This document shows, in pieces, positions 35,712 through 46,596 of a DNA stretch of 64,000 bases. The position numbers and the translations under genes were made by a program. Location: the NCBI GenBank assembly GCA_026545225.1, contig CM048848.1, positions 44,196,806 to 44,260,805 on the forward strand, given 5' to 3'. Source of the DNA: Cornus controversa. Taxonomy: Eukaryota > Streptophyta > Magnoliopsida > Cornales > Cornaceae. Each line of letters opens with the position of its first letter. Within the stretch, counting starts at the first letter, position 1. The notes under the pieces were generated by a model. That model was not told the DNA's origin, ran no database searches, and saw only the letters and a program-made list of their open reading frames with translations.

Positions 35712-37938
35712 TTAAATTTATTTTGATGTATCACATGCCTCATTAGGATAAAAATTGAGTGAGTTATTAAATATTTCTCACGACTGCGCAGAATCTATGA
35801 CACTTGCACTGTTTTGGTAATAACTCAACTTATGAGTTAATTCAAATTGGTTTTGACACATAGACTTGTTGTAGAATTAATTTGGAGAATTTCAGAGTAA
35901 AAGGTTGCGCATATGATTTATAGTGAATTTGTGAAGTAGCATGTTGTGAGAAACTGTTCGAACATAATTTTGGCTACATTTTTTTGTTGTTGTTAAAACT
36001 GAACTTTTGGGTTGATATACCTGCTCTTTTGATTATTTGAGATGATAGAAGAGTAAGTTAGATTTCAAATGACATTGAATTTATGTGATTTGAATTAGTA
36101 TACTATTTTTAGTGAAATTTTGAAGAAAGTATGTATCTGCTGAAAATTTTGTTTTGTTTGGGCAGAAAGTTTGAATTCCTACGAAATTGGTTATAGATTG
36201 TGGTATTTTTCACAATTTAAGGTTTTAAAATTTTCACTCCAAATTGAGATAGGGATACCTAACCCATGAAATCCAGAATTTGTGTGTGTATATTGGTTGT
36301 CAATAGCAACCAATTGGCTATGTGGTATAATTAGTATTTTTATTTGGTTAAAGCATGCTAGATTATACTATCTTTTATGAATTCTCAATGTGAATTAATG
36401 TGGTTACATGCTTAATACGTGTTTAAAGTGATTATATGGCATGATGAAGGTGTTGTGTGAAGAGAATTATATATGTTCCATTTATGTATGGGAATATGAA
36501 TATTATGTGTTTGTTAAATTGCCTTAAAGAGTATAATTACATGTAAATCATATCTTTATTATTGAAATAATTGCTTTAACATGAGATGAGGTGGACATAG
36601 GCATGAGAATTATAAAATTGTTCATGCATTGCATATACATTGGCATAAGAGTGTATGTGGTGAAAAAGAGGAACACCAGATGGACCAACAATGGAACCCG
36701 ATAGCAACATCATCGGGTGGGCCGATTACACTATCACAATGGAGTTCGGATGTTCAAAAAGAAAAAGAAAAATAAATATTGAGTGGGCCGTCATTGGAGT
36801 TCGTATTCTAGGTTTTGTGTGTGTGTGTAGGACACTTGTGAGGAGCATGGCATTGTGCATTATGGTATGGATGTTTACATATAAAAATTATGCTTAACAT
36901 GAAAATATGATTTGTGTGTTATGTGGTACTCACTCGGCTTGCGAAATCATGTTTTAGACATTTCTACTGAGTGTGTGGTTGCTTATCCTATGAGTTTTAA
37001 CTCTTTTTCAGGAAACGGTAACGATATCGCAGAGCCTTCCGAACCATGAGTTGGCATGGGCAGTAGATAGTTTACTTTTGAGAACACTTTACGTTTTATA
37101 TTAAAATGCATGTCTGACATGTGGACTATATGTGAATATTCATTGTGTATATGTTATTTAGTATTTTGGGAACATTTTATAATTGTGCTTTGTGGTTTTG
37201 GTTTTTATGCACAATTTGGAAAAAAAGGATGGATGTTAAATTTTTGAGTTAATGATTTTATGTATTATTTTATGACCTATTTATGTATATGAGACCATTG
37301 TAGAACTGATTGGGTTGAGGAATTGATATAATGGGTGAATAAGGCGTGGGAACGGACCTTTAATATTTTATACGGGAAAATGTCTGAGGGAATTCGATTA
37401 TGAGAAACCTAGCTTTCGATCAATTGAAAAATCTTGATTAAGCGACCATCCATCGAAAAGTTTTGATGGGAGAGTAGTCCAATTCCAGTAGGTTTTTGAT
37501 GGAACTTCGATACCACTTCGATCGTGTGAAGTTTTTGATCGTGCAAAACCTTCATTTCGCACAATCGTAATATAGGTCTCGATTAAGTGAAATGAGCATT
37601 TCGATAAATCGAAATGTACTTTGACTAGGCCTTTCACAGGGGACTTAGGGATGCATGTTCTTTGGTAGAAGATATACCTACTGGATTGTAAACACTTATG
37701 CATGCATGTACACACAATAGTTATGGTAATGATTAAACTTTCGCTGATTTAGGAGATAATGATCTAGATTGACGGGTCATGATGATGATATACCAAACAG
37801 GAACCGAGGGTGATAAAGGGTAGTTTATCATGGTTGTCCTGGTCGTGGGTTGACGATCGGGCAGTCATGATTCCTCACTACTCATAATTAGGGCTCGGAC
37901 CGAGGGAGTCCCGACGTTCCAAATTTTAGGATGTGACA
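34969..37938 (+). repeat. Probable solo LTR of a chromovirus-type gypsy element
   Basis: A nearly 3-kb noncoding block has LTR-like features: TG at 34969 and CA at 37938 (ending GGATGTGACA), TATAAAA at 35244, then a leader with CTCTCATTCTTC and a possible donor (GAGGTATGG near 35500). A late TTTTTCAGG acceptor-like site stands near 37010. Long LTRs with this plan are known in Tekay/Del-type elements. I found no perfect 5-bp duplication, and no gag or pol in either direction, so this remains an inference. Confidence 0.35.
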
Positions 37939-38099
37939 TGGTACATGTTACTGTCCCTACTGGGATGTCCCGACTTTGGTTGTGATGTGAGAAGATTAGA
38001 GTGTCCCAATTGCAATAGACTGTTTTTCTTTCGGTGTTGTAAAGAGGGGGCAAAAAAAGAGGTTTTCACAAAAAACCAAAACATAAGATGTAAACAAAC

Positions 38100-38302
38100 T
38101 ATATGCAGGTAAGTCTTACCTGCGTAGATAACCATTAAGCAAGTAAATCTTCCCTGCATATGGGTAATTTGCGCGGGAAAGACTTACCTATGAAGATAAG
38201 TTGTACGGGGGTAAGACCTCTCTACGTAAATAATCCATACGCGGGGAAGGTTTACTCGCTTAAGGGTTATCTACAGTGGTAAGACTTACCTGCGTGCATT
38301 GC
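38100..38302. repeat. Cluster of short palindromes (GGTAAGTCTTACC family)
   Basis: It contains the 19-base palindrome GCAGGTAAGTCTTACCTGC at 38105-38123 and at least five variants in both orientations (GTAAATCTTCCC, AAGACTTACC, GTAAGACCTC, GTAAGACTTACCTGCG). AGATAACC and TAGATAA-type linkers lie between them. No coding content. Confidence 0.7.
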
Positions 38303-38441
38303 CTACCTAAAGCTACAGATGTGCAAGAAAGGAAGTAAGCAGAGGTGTTGGGGGTAACCTTTTCTGATGGGTATACTTTGGTAAATAGTTTGGAGATGCT
38401 TTCTTGGTACATCTCCTCTGTGGATGTGTTTTAAACACTTC

Positions 38442-39726
38442 TGTTGACCCAAAGGTTTTAACCTAAGGGTAATTCAGTAATTTTGATGATAACAAATCAT
38501 TAATGATGTTAAACACTAACATCTAAATTGAGTGATTGCTTAGGAAAATTGTCATAAACAAAGGAAGCATTCACATAGTGGAATGATCATGAAAGGAGAC
38601 AATGAAATGAGAAAAATATTCAGAGAAGAAGAAGGAAGTTCTCAAAGCTTCAAGACATTTCAAGCATGAAGAAATGGAGTAGTTATAGCTTGGTGAGAGA
38701 TAGGATTTTATTTGTCAAAGTTACTTTTGAATAACTTGTTTGAAGCTCACTTGCATTACATGACCATGATGCATTCTCACATATATCATCTCTGGTCATT
38801 TGATCACTAAGAAACTCTTAAAGCATTAGGGATATTTTTTTTAAAGATCAAAAGTCTTTCCTTTGTTGAAAACCTTTTAAGACTTTTAAATTTCAGCTTA
38901 CTGAAAGTCAATTTTCAGCCAGCTGAAAGTGTAGTTTCAGCCTGCTGAAAATGCACTTTCAGGCGACTGAAAGTGGTTTTTCAGGCGACTGAAAATGCAC
39001 TTTCAGGCGACTGAAAGTGACAGAACACTTGGATGTTCATAGAGCACCTTTTCAGCTGACTGAAACTTTATTTTCAGCCGACTGAAAGTAGCTGAATTTG
39101 AATACAACGGCTAGTTCAGTGCATTTAATGCTCACAACTACCTTCCAACAGCTATATTTTGCAAAGGCTCTATATATATCAACATGCTCTGCATTTATGA
39201 ATATAGAACAATTCTTTTGAGCATTTATTGAGAAACATATATAGCTATCTACCATCATTTAATACACTTGAGCTTCAAACTTGTGATTCAACTTTAACTA
39301 TAGTATTGAGAGCTTGAAGTTGTGTTTTCTTCTTAAAGAGATATTCTTTGTATCAAAAATTCTGTTCTACATCAGTTGTAAAGGGTTGCTGAACCCTAGA
39401 AGACTAAGTGAAGAAGATCACTTAGCAAAAGGGAGCTTGTGTTCTCCATTGTAAGGGTTTGCTCTCCACTAACAAGGAAGAGCCATAATGGATTGGGGAA
39501 AATCTCAAGAGGGATCTTGAGTCGTGGAGTAGGAGTTTCCGAACCACGCTACATCCTTGTTTTGATTGTGTTTGAATATCTCTATCCCTAATCTCTTTTA
39601 TTGTGCTTGTTTAAATTCCTTCATTATCTCTTTTTATAGCATATCATTTTCAATTCTGGGATTTAATTTTATTGTTTGCCTAAGACCCTATTCACCCCCC
39701 CCTCTAGGGTCATATCTTGAGTAACA
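38442..39726 (+). repeat. Sirevirus 5' LTR, 1285 bp
   Basis: It starts TGTTGACCCAAAGG and ends GAGTAACA. Eight copies of a TTTCAG-N5-CTGAAA palindrome tile U3 at 38891-39089, and a TATATATAT box follows at 39171. It matches the 3' LTR almost base for base. Confidence 0.95.
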
Positions 39727-39728
39727 AT

Positions 39729-39740
39729 TGGTATCAGAGC
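39729..39740 (+). promoter_or_regulatory. Primer-binding site (tRNA-Met)
   Basis: TGGTATCAGAGC follows the 5' LTR after two bases and is complementary to the 3' end of plant tRNA-Met, the usual primer for copia elements. Confidence 0.9.
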
Positions 39741-39781
39741 AAGGGCTCTAGTTTTTGACCTAACCGTCTTAGAGTTCGATC

Positions 39782-41205
39782 ATGGCAAACATGCAAGGTG
39801 CCTCTCATATGGAAGGACAATCAAACAATAGGCCACCTTGGTTTGATGGCACCGACTATAATTATTGGAAACCTAGAATGATATTCTTTCTCCAATCCAT
39901 TGATTATCAAGTCTGGGAAGTTGTTTGTAAAGGGCCTTTAGTTCCTATGAAAAATGTTGATAATATGAAAGTTCCCAAGGATGAGGAAGAATGGACCGAT
40001 GGTGATAGAAAGCTAATCCAAATCAATGCTAAAGCTATTACTAATTTGTTTTGTGCTTTAAGCAAATCCGAATTCAATAGAAGTGACCTATGAGGGCACT
40101 AAGCAAGTTAGAGCTACCAAAATTAGCTAATCCAAAGAAGACCTTAGCATTGAAATCATCTCTCCAAGATTCGAAAGAAATTGATAAAAGTGGGTCTAGT
40201 GATGATGAGGATGACATGGCATTCATTGCTCACAAGTTCAAGAAGTTTTTAAAAAGGGAACCTTTCCCCAAGAGAAGACCCTTCAAGAGAGATGAGCCAA
40301 AAGGAGATTCAAGTAAAAGGGAACCTCCTACTTGTTACAATTGTGGCAAATTGGGACACTTTCTCAAAGATTGTCGCAAGCCAAGAAAAGATAAAAGTAA
40401 GAACGTTGCTATGAAAGCCACATGGGATGATTCCGACTCAAGCGATTCGGAATGCGACACAAGCAATGAGGTTGCAAATCTTTGCCTTATGGCAATTGAT
40501 GATGAGGTAAACTCTAACCTTGAAACTTCTCCATTAATTTCATATGATGAATTGCAATGTGCTTTTGAGGATTTGCATAGAGAGCTAGAAAAAGTAATTT
40601 TGAAGAACTCCACTCTTAAAGAAAAAAACTCATCTCTTTCTCAAAAATTTTTTTATGCTCAAAATGAAAATGATTCTTTGAGAAAAGAAAATGAATGTTT
40701 GTCTTCCTCTATTTCAGAAATTCAAAGTGAAAACGTTTTGTTAAAGAGTGAAAGAGAAAATTTTTCTTCAAACATATTTTCTTCAAATGATTCTCAATCC
40801 GAAATTGATAACTTGAAGAAAATTATTGAGGATCAAGTGGATGTTCTTGCAAAATTTACCAAAGGAAGAAAGAATTTAACTATTCTTCTTGGTAGACAAA
40901 GAGATGTTTATAACAAAGAAGGGATTGGATACAATCCTTACGACAAACAAAAATCCTTGATCAAAAGGCCTTCTTCCAAGAATGACAAGTTCAAACCATT
41001 GAATCACTTCTTTGTCAAAAGATCTCAATTTAGCTTTAATAACTTTGTATGCAATCTTTGTAGGAAATTGGGACATAAGATCTTTGCTTGTCCATTTAGA
41101 AGAAGAAAATTGACTAAGATGATTTGGGTTCCAAAAGGAACATTTCCTATGATTGCTAACCCAATAGGACCCAAAATGATTTGGGTACCAAAAGAAGTCA
41201 CCTAA
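39782..41205 (+). pseudogene. gag: Sirevirus gag, internally deleted and frameshifted
   Basis: The N-terminal 103 codons (39782-40093) carry the DUF4219-type start (PPWFDGTDYNYWKPRM) and the beginning of the capsid-like region. A short block (about 40083-40127, VTYEGTKQV-like) is readable only in a second frame. From about 40132 a third frame holds the C-terminal part: a basic stretch, zinc knuckle CYNCGKLGHFLKDC, a coiled coil (about 40560-40870) and a second knuckle CNLCRKLGHKIFAC. Two internal deletions explain the frame changes; the second must have removed most of the UBN2/capsid domain, judged against the family. The frame then ends in TAA at 41203-41205, and a further frame change separates it from pol. 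It cannot yield a normal Gag. Confidence 0.85.
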
Positions 41206-41218
41206 GTTTGTCTTGTAG

Positions 41219-44200
41219 GTTTGCTTAAAATATTCTTCAATCCCCAAAGACAAGTGGTTTCTTGATAGCGGATGTTCAAGGCATATGACAGGAGATCGCT
41301 CTAAATTCTTCTCCCTCAAACCCTATGATGGAGGCAATGTCACCTTTGGAGACAATTCAAAAGGTAAAATTGTGGGCGTTGGCACTATAGGTATATCCTC
41401 TTCCTCTTCTATTGATGATGTTTTTCTTGTTGAAGGATTAAAGCATAACTTGTTTAGCATTAGTCAATTGTGTGATAAAGGTTTTGATGTTATCTTTAAA
41501 TCGGGATGTTGCATTGTTGAAAAAGATGGTTTACAAATTTTCATTGCTCATAGACATGGTAACTTGTACACTATCCTTCTTTGTGAATTGCTTGATCAAA
41601 ATGTTACTTGCTTTATTTCCTCTAGTGATAATAGTTGGTTGTGGCATAGAAGACTAGGTCATGCTAGCATGGATTTGATTTCGAAATTGTCCAAGAAAGA
41701 CTTAGTCAAAGGCCTCCCTAAGGCTAAGTTCATAAAAGACAAGACTTGTAGTGCTTGCCAATTAGGGAAGCAAGTCAAATCCTCTTTTAAAAGGAAAAAG
41801 GACATCACAACCTCTAGACCTTTAGAACTACTCCACATGGATTTATTTGGTCCGGAAAGAGTTGCTAGTCTAGGTGGAAAGCTCTATGCATTTGTGATTG
41901 TTGATGATTTCACTAGACTTTGTTGGGTTTTCTTTCTTACTCACAAGAATGAGACACACGCAACCTTTGCCAAATTTTGTAGAAAAGTTCAAAACGAAAA
42001 GGACTACAAAATTAAGTCCATTAGAAGTGATAGAGGTAGAGAATTTGAAAACCAAGACTTAGAAAGATTTTGTGATGAAAATGGATTTAATCACAATCTT
42101 TCGGCTCCTAGGACTCCTCAACAAAACGGGGTTGTTGAAAGAAAGAATAGATCTCTTCAAGAAATGGCTAGGACTATGCTCAATGAGCACAATTTGCCTA
42201 GATATTTTTGGGCCGAAGCCGTTAGTAGCTATGTCATAAATAGAGTAGTTATTCGAAAGAAGATTGATAAGACACCCTATGAGCTATGGAATGGTAAGAA
42301 ACCCAATATTGGGTATTTTAAAGTGTTTGGGTGTAAATGCTTTGTGCTAAATGACAAAGATAACCTAGGAAAATTTGATGCTAAATCCGATGAAGGTGTT
42401 TTCCTAGGATATTCAACAAGAAGTAAAGCATTTAGAGTCTTCAACAAAAGGACTCTAGTAGTTGAGGAATCTATTCATGTAGTATTTGATGAATCTCTTC
42501 CATGTGCTCCTAAAAATAATGTGGATGATGAAATTGTTGATCTTGAGAAGAGTGTTGATGAACTAGAGATTAGTGACAAAATATGTGAGCCTTCACAAAG
42601 TCCTCAAAATAAGGAAGTCAATGATGAGATCATCCAAAGTGATCCCAATGATGCCTTCCCTAGAAGTTGGAGAATTGTCCACAATCATCCTCTTGATCAA
42701 GTTATAGGTGATCCATCCATGGGTGTAGGTACAAGATCTCAACTTAGAGATATGTGTAATCATTTGGCTTTTGTATCTCAAATAGAGCCGAAGAATTTTC
42801 TTGAGGCCGAAAATGATGAGTCTTGGATCTTAGCTATGCAAGAAGAACTTAGTCAATTTGAAAGAAATCAAGTTTGGAAGTTAGTTCCTAGACCTAAGGA
42901 CCAAACCATCATAGGCACTAAGTGGGTGTATAGAAATAAGAAAGATGAATCGGGCATTATTGTGAGAAACAAAGCTAGACTTGTTGCCCAAGGTTTTAAC
43001 CAAGAAGAAGGAATTGATTATGAGGAAACTTTTGCACCGGTAGCTAGATTAGAAGCAATTAGAATGCTCCTTGCCTATGCCTCACATAAGAACTTTAAGT
43101 TATATCAAATGGATGTGAAAAGTGCATTCTTGAACGGCCTCATTGAAGAAGAGGTCTATGTAGAACAACCTCCGGGATTTGAAAGTCATGATCTTCCGAG
43201 TCATGTTTTCAAATTATCAAGAGCCTTGTATGGATTGAAGCAAGCTCCTAGAGCTTGGTATGAAAGACTTAGTGGTTTTCTACTAGAAAATGGTTTTGTT
43301 AGAGGAAAAATTGACAATACACTTTTTACAAAAACCATTGATGAAAATTTGTTGATTATTCAAATTTATGTTGATGATATAATTTTTGGATCAACAAATG
43401 AGAAATTATGCAAAGAGTTTGCTTCTAAAATGCAAAATGAGTTTGAGATGAGCATGATGGGTGAACTTAACTTCTTCTTAGGATTGCAAATCAAACAATC
43501 ATTGGATGGTATATTTATTTGCCAATCCAAATATGTTAAGGATTTGCTAAAGAAATTTGGCTTGGAGGATGCCAAACATGCAAAAACCCCTATGAGTAAC
43601 ACCTCTAAACTTGGTAAGGATGAGAAGGGAAAAGATGTTGATATCAAGAAATATAGAGGAATGATTGGAAGTCTTCTTTACTTGACAGCAAGTAGACCGG
43701 ACATCATGTTTAGTGTTTTCTTATGTGCAAGGTTTCAATCATGTCCCAAGGAATCTCATCTAAGTGCCGTAAAACGAATCTTCAAGTATTTGAGTGGCAC
43801 AATGGATTTGGGACTTTGGTTTCCTAGGTTTACATCCTTTAACCTCATAAGTTATTCGGATGCCGATTTTGCCGGATGCACAATAGATAGAAAAAGCACT
43901 AGTGGTACTTGTCACTTCCTAGGACACTCTCTTGTATCATGGTCTAGTAAGAAACAAAACTCTGTGGCATTATCAACTGCGGAAGCCGAATATGTGGCCG
44001 CCGGTAGTTGTTGTGCACAAACGCTCTACATTAAACAACAACTTGAGGACTTTGGACTTACATTTGATCACATACCTATCAGGTGTGACAATACAAGTGC
44101 GATATGTATTTCCAAAAATCCCATTCAGCACTCTAGGACCAAACACATTGAGATTAGACATCACTTTTTGAGAGATCATGTGTCTAAGGGTGATATTGAG

Positions 44201-44326
44201 CTCACGTTTGTAAGTACCGAAAACCAATTGGCCGATATTCTTACAAAACCTCTTCAAGAAGATCGTTTTTGTAAAATTAGGAGAGAAATTGGAATGGCAA
44301 AAGAGAATGAGGTAATTCATAATTGA
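41219..44326 (+). CDS. pol: Sirevirus Pol (protease, integrase, RT, RNase H), open frame
   Basis: The open stretch begins inside the protease region, with the active-site DSG at 41264-41272; the first Met is at 41285 (1013 aa from there). Numbering from that Met, the integrase zinc motif is H121, H126, C155, C158 and the catalytic triad is D186, D249 and E285. The reverse transcriptase has YVDD at 695-698. RNase H starts near 855 (SYSDADFAG), with SSKKQ and STAEAEY motifs following. No stop interrupts these domains. Pol is normally made as part of a Gag-Pol polyprotein, but here a TAA and a frame change lie just upstream, so expression from this copy is doubtful although the enzymes look complete. 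The first part of the protease lies in the disrupted zone. Confidence 0.92.
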   Translation, partial: VCLKYSSIPKDKWFLDSGCSRHMTGDRSKFFSLKPYDGGNVTFGDNSKGKIVGVGTIGISSSSSIDDVFLVEGLKHNLFSISQLCDKGFDVIFKSGCCIVEKDGLQIFIAHRHGNLYTILLCELLDQNVTCFISSSDNSWLWHRRLGHASMDLISKLSKKDLVKGLPKAKFIKDKTCSACQLGKQVKSSFKRKKDITTSRPLELLHMDLFGPERVASLGGKLYAFVIVDDFTRLCWVFFLTHKNETHATFAKFCRKVQNEKDYKIKSIRSDRGREFENQDLERFCDENGFNHNLSAPRTPQQNGVVERKNRSLQEMARTMLNEHNLPRYFWAEAVSSYVINRVVIRKKIDKTPYELWNGKKPNIGYFKVFGCKCFVLNDKDNLGKFDAKSDEGVFLGYSTRSKAFRVFNKRTLVVEESIHVVFDESLPCAPKNNVDDEIVDLEKSVDELEISDKICEPSQSPQNKEVNDEIIQSDPNDAFPRSWRIVHNHPLDQVIGDPSMGVGTRSQLRDMCNHLAFVSQIEPKNFLEAENDESWILAMQEELSQFERNQVWKLVPRPKDQTIIGTKWVYRNKKDESGIIVRNKARLVAQGFNQEEGIDYEETFAPVARLEAIRMLLAYASHKNFKLYQMDVKSAFLNGLIEEEVYVEQPPGFESHDLPSHVFKLSRALYGLKQAPRAWYERLSGFLLENGFVRGKIDNTLFTKTIDENLLIIQIYVDDIIFGSTNEKLCKEFASKMQNEFEMSMMGELNFFLGLQIKQSLDGIFICQSKYVKDLLKKFGLEDAKHAKTPMSNTSKLGKDEKGKDVDIKKYRGMIGSLLYLTASRPDIMFSVFLCARFQSCPKESHLSAVKRIFKYLSGTMDLGLWFPRFTSFNLISYSDADFAGCTIDRKSTSGTCHFLGHSLVSWSSKKQNSVALSTAEAEYVAAGSCCAQTLYIKQQLEDFGLTFDHIPIRCDNTSAICISKNPIQHSRTKHIEIRHHFLRDHVSKGDIELTFVSTENQLADILTKPLQEDRFCKIRREIGMAKENEVIHN

Positions 44327-44355
44327 TCTCATATTTCAGCTTCATCCTCTGCCAT

Positions 44356-44455
44356 TTTCAGCCGCCTGAAATTGACCTTTCAGCCGACTGAAACTCAACT
44401 TTCAGTCGCCTGAAAGTCAACTTTCAGCCGCCTGAAAGTGTCGGATCTATATATA
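44356..44455 (+). promoter_or_regulatory. U3-like palindromes and TATA box before the envelope-like ORF
   Basis: Four copies of TTTCAG-N5-CTGAAA (44356-44438) are the same motif family that tiles the LTR U3. TATATATA follows at 44448-44455, 163 bp upstream of the ATG at 44618. The layout copies that of the LTR promoter. That it is an internal promoter is inference. Confidence 0.5.
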
Positions 44456-44617
44456 GCTGCCTCACTCTCTTCTCATTTTACGAAAACCCAACCCTAGCCT
44501 TTGCAATTTCTTTTTCGCCCCAGAATTCGCATCCATCTTTTCTCTCTCTAACTGGTCTCATCCCCTCCATTTAACCTAATTTTTTTTTCCCAATCCTCTC
44601 CACTTCTCTATCTCACC

Positions 44618-45874
44618 ATGCCTCCACGCTCATTCACAAGGAAACGCTCAACTGTGCGACTGACAGAAGAGAGACGTACCAAAGGAAGACATGATTCTGG
44701 CGAGAGTTCGACTCCTCTTGTGGCACCCAATCTCAGGCTATTTACATCTCCTGAAATCAAAGCCATATATGAAAAGGACTTCATCAACAAGCATGTGGCC
44801 AGAGGTAAGATTGTTAATCCTACCACTTGTGCTAAACATCATTTGAATACGTATGATTTGTTCAATGCCATTGGATGGGGAAAATTTGTTTCACTTCAAA
44901 AACTTGTTTATCCGAAGCTTGTTAGAATTTTTTATGCTCACTTGGAGGAAGACAAAGACTCTACAGGGTTAGTCTCATTTGCCAAAGGGAAGAAAATCTC
45001 CTTTTCAAAATCTGAACTAAGAACTTTTCTAAGAATTCCCAAAGGAGATTTTCAGTTTTTTCAAACACACAACTGGGCATATGTTCATGGTTTTGATCCA
45101 CTCACTGCTGTCCGACAAATTTGCAATGATCAGTCGATCACAAATATAGGGAGAGTGTATGCGAATAGATTAACATTTGAGGCTAGACTTTTGCACAATA
45201 TAATTTCATACACAATTTTGCCCAAGTCTGGTGGTCGTTCAGATGTCTCTTGCATGGAAGTGTTCATTATCTGGTGCTTGCTCAATGGGAAGAAACTGGA
45301 TCTTGCCCATATTATCTATCATCACATGATAGAGAGCAAAACCAAGGCAACTCAGTGCTACTATGCCTTGCCCCTTACACGAATCTTCGAGGCACACCAA
45401 GTGGATCTTGCTGAGGAGGAATCTTGGACTGTTGGACAAAGAGATTTTCTAAATCACACTACCCTCCGTCTTATGAAAATGGAGCAAGACGCCAATGGAT
45501 ACTGGCATTGTCCAAGAGGTGAAGCTCCTGTCCATGGTGAAGATGAAGAAAATGAAGATGAAGAAGAAACTGATAATGATGAGGAAGAACAGGAAGAGGC
45601 TGAGCACTCTGTGCCTATGCCGGCGGATGTTCCACTTCTCATAGATGCTCACTCCTCAATGATGAGCCAACTTATATCCCGGATGGATGACCAGCTTGTC
45701 ATCTCTCGTAGGACTGAAGAAAAAGTGGACACCTTGAGCAATGATCTTGTACAATTCAGGACTGAGTACCAAGAGGATTCGGAGACCACTAGGAAACAAC
45801 TTCATGACATCACTGCCAGGCTAGCTGATATTCAGCATTTCTTCTCCATTCCTTCTCGCTCTTCGGCGCCATGA
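44618..45874 (+). CDS. Sirevirus envelope-like / plant transposon protein, 418 aa
   Basis: This third ORF follows pol by 291 bp, in the position of the envelope-like gene of Sireviruses. It has a basic N-terminus (1-35), a globular region (about 40-290) of the putative plant transposon protein type, a Glu/Asp-rich run (308-330) and a C-terminal coiled coil (about 355-408). I see no signal peptide and no convincing membrane segment; the most hydrophobic stretch is short (about 213-223). True envelope function is therefore not supported; the role of these proteins is unknown. The frame is fully open, unlike gag in the same copy. The first ATG fits the start, being the first after the TATA box at 44448. 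Confidence 0.85.
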   Translation: MPPRSFTRKRSTVRLTEERRTKGRHDSGESSTPLVAPNLRLFTSPEIKAIYEKDFINKHVARGKIVNPTTCAKHHLNTYDLFNAIGWGKFVSLQKLVYPKLVRIFYAHLEEDKDSTGLVSFAKGKKISFSKSELRTFLRIPKGDFQFFQTHNWAYVHGFDPLTAVRQICNDQSITNIGRVYANRLTFEARLLHNIISYTILPKSGGRSDVSCMEVFIIWCLLNGKKLDLAHIIYHHMIESKTKATQCYYALPLTRIFEAHQVDLAEEESWTVGQRDFLNHTTLRLMKMEQDANGYWHCPRGEAPVHGEDEENEDEEETDNDEEEQEEAEHSVPMPADVPLLIDAHSSMMSQLISRMDDQLVISRRTEEKVDTLSNDLVQFRTEYQEDSETTRKQLHDITARLADIQHFFSIPSRSSAP

Positions 45875-46596
45875 CATCAGTTCTACCCCTTCTTTTTGAT
45901 GTTGCCAAAGGGGGAGAAAAACATATGATGATGTGTTAGTTTAAGGATAGTTTATGGATGGGATTAGTTTAAGGTTTAGCCTTTATGATCATTGGCATTA
46001 TCCTCTTGCTTGAACTTAGACATTTTATTTTGACTCTTGAATGAACTTATGGCATTTATTATGAATATGTTTTTAACATCCATGTTTTTAATGCCTTGAT
46101 GCTATTTATGAAATTTCTCTCAATATTAGATCATGATTATGCTTATGCTTATTCTTGCGAATTCAATGATGATTGTGTGATGATTAATGCATACATGAGT
46201 TGCATTATGAATGCTATGAGAATTCAATGATATAACTTTTGATGATTGATGCTTAAAGGAGGATGGGATATGATTGATGGTTTATTGGTTGAGTTGTGAA
46301 CTTAAAATATCTTTTCCTTCACAAAATTTTTTTCCTTTTAAATGAAAGCATATCGATAGGGGGAGATTGATTATCTCCATACATAGAAATCATGATCAAT
46401 GTGTTTATCTTGAATTTACATTTGAAGCATGACTTATGAGCTTAACAAATGTATACCATGTAAAGACATGCTAGAATTGTCATCTCTTTAATATTGTGTT
46501 CAAATTGTGCATACTGTCAGGGGGAGCATTTTTTGATGCAACTCCATATTTGCTAAGAACACATCAATGATTTGTCACCATCAAAAAGGGGGAGAT
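45875..46596 (+). promoter_or_regulatory. Multiple polypurine tracts before the 3' LTR
   Basis: Four AGGGGGAG cores occur in the 720 bp after the envelope-like ORF: 45907-45916, 46357-46366, 46518-46527 and the functional one at 46583-46596 directly before the LTR (AAAAAGGGGGAGAT). Repeated polypurine tracts here are a described Sirevirus trait. The rest is noncoding. Confidence 0.8.

Noticed and set aside
35345..35746. 133-codon ORF as a host gene
   Set aside because: It lies in the leader part of the LTR-like block, ends in a TA microsatellite and has no domain.
45449..45652. Minus-strand Ser/Phe-rich ORFs
   Set aside because: They mirror the acidic GAAGAT-rich stretch of the envelope-like ORF.
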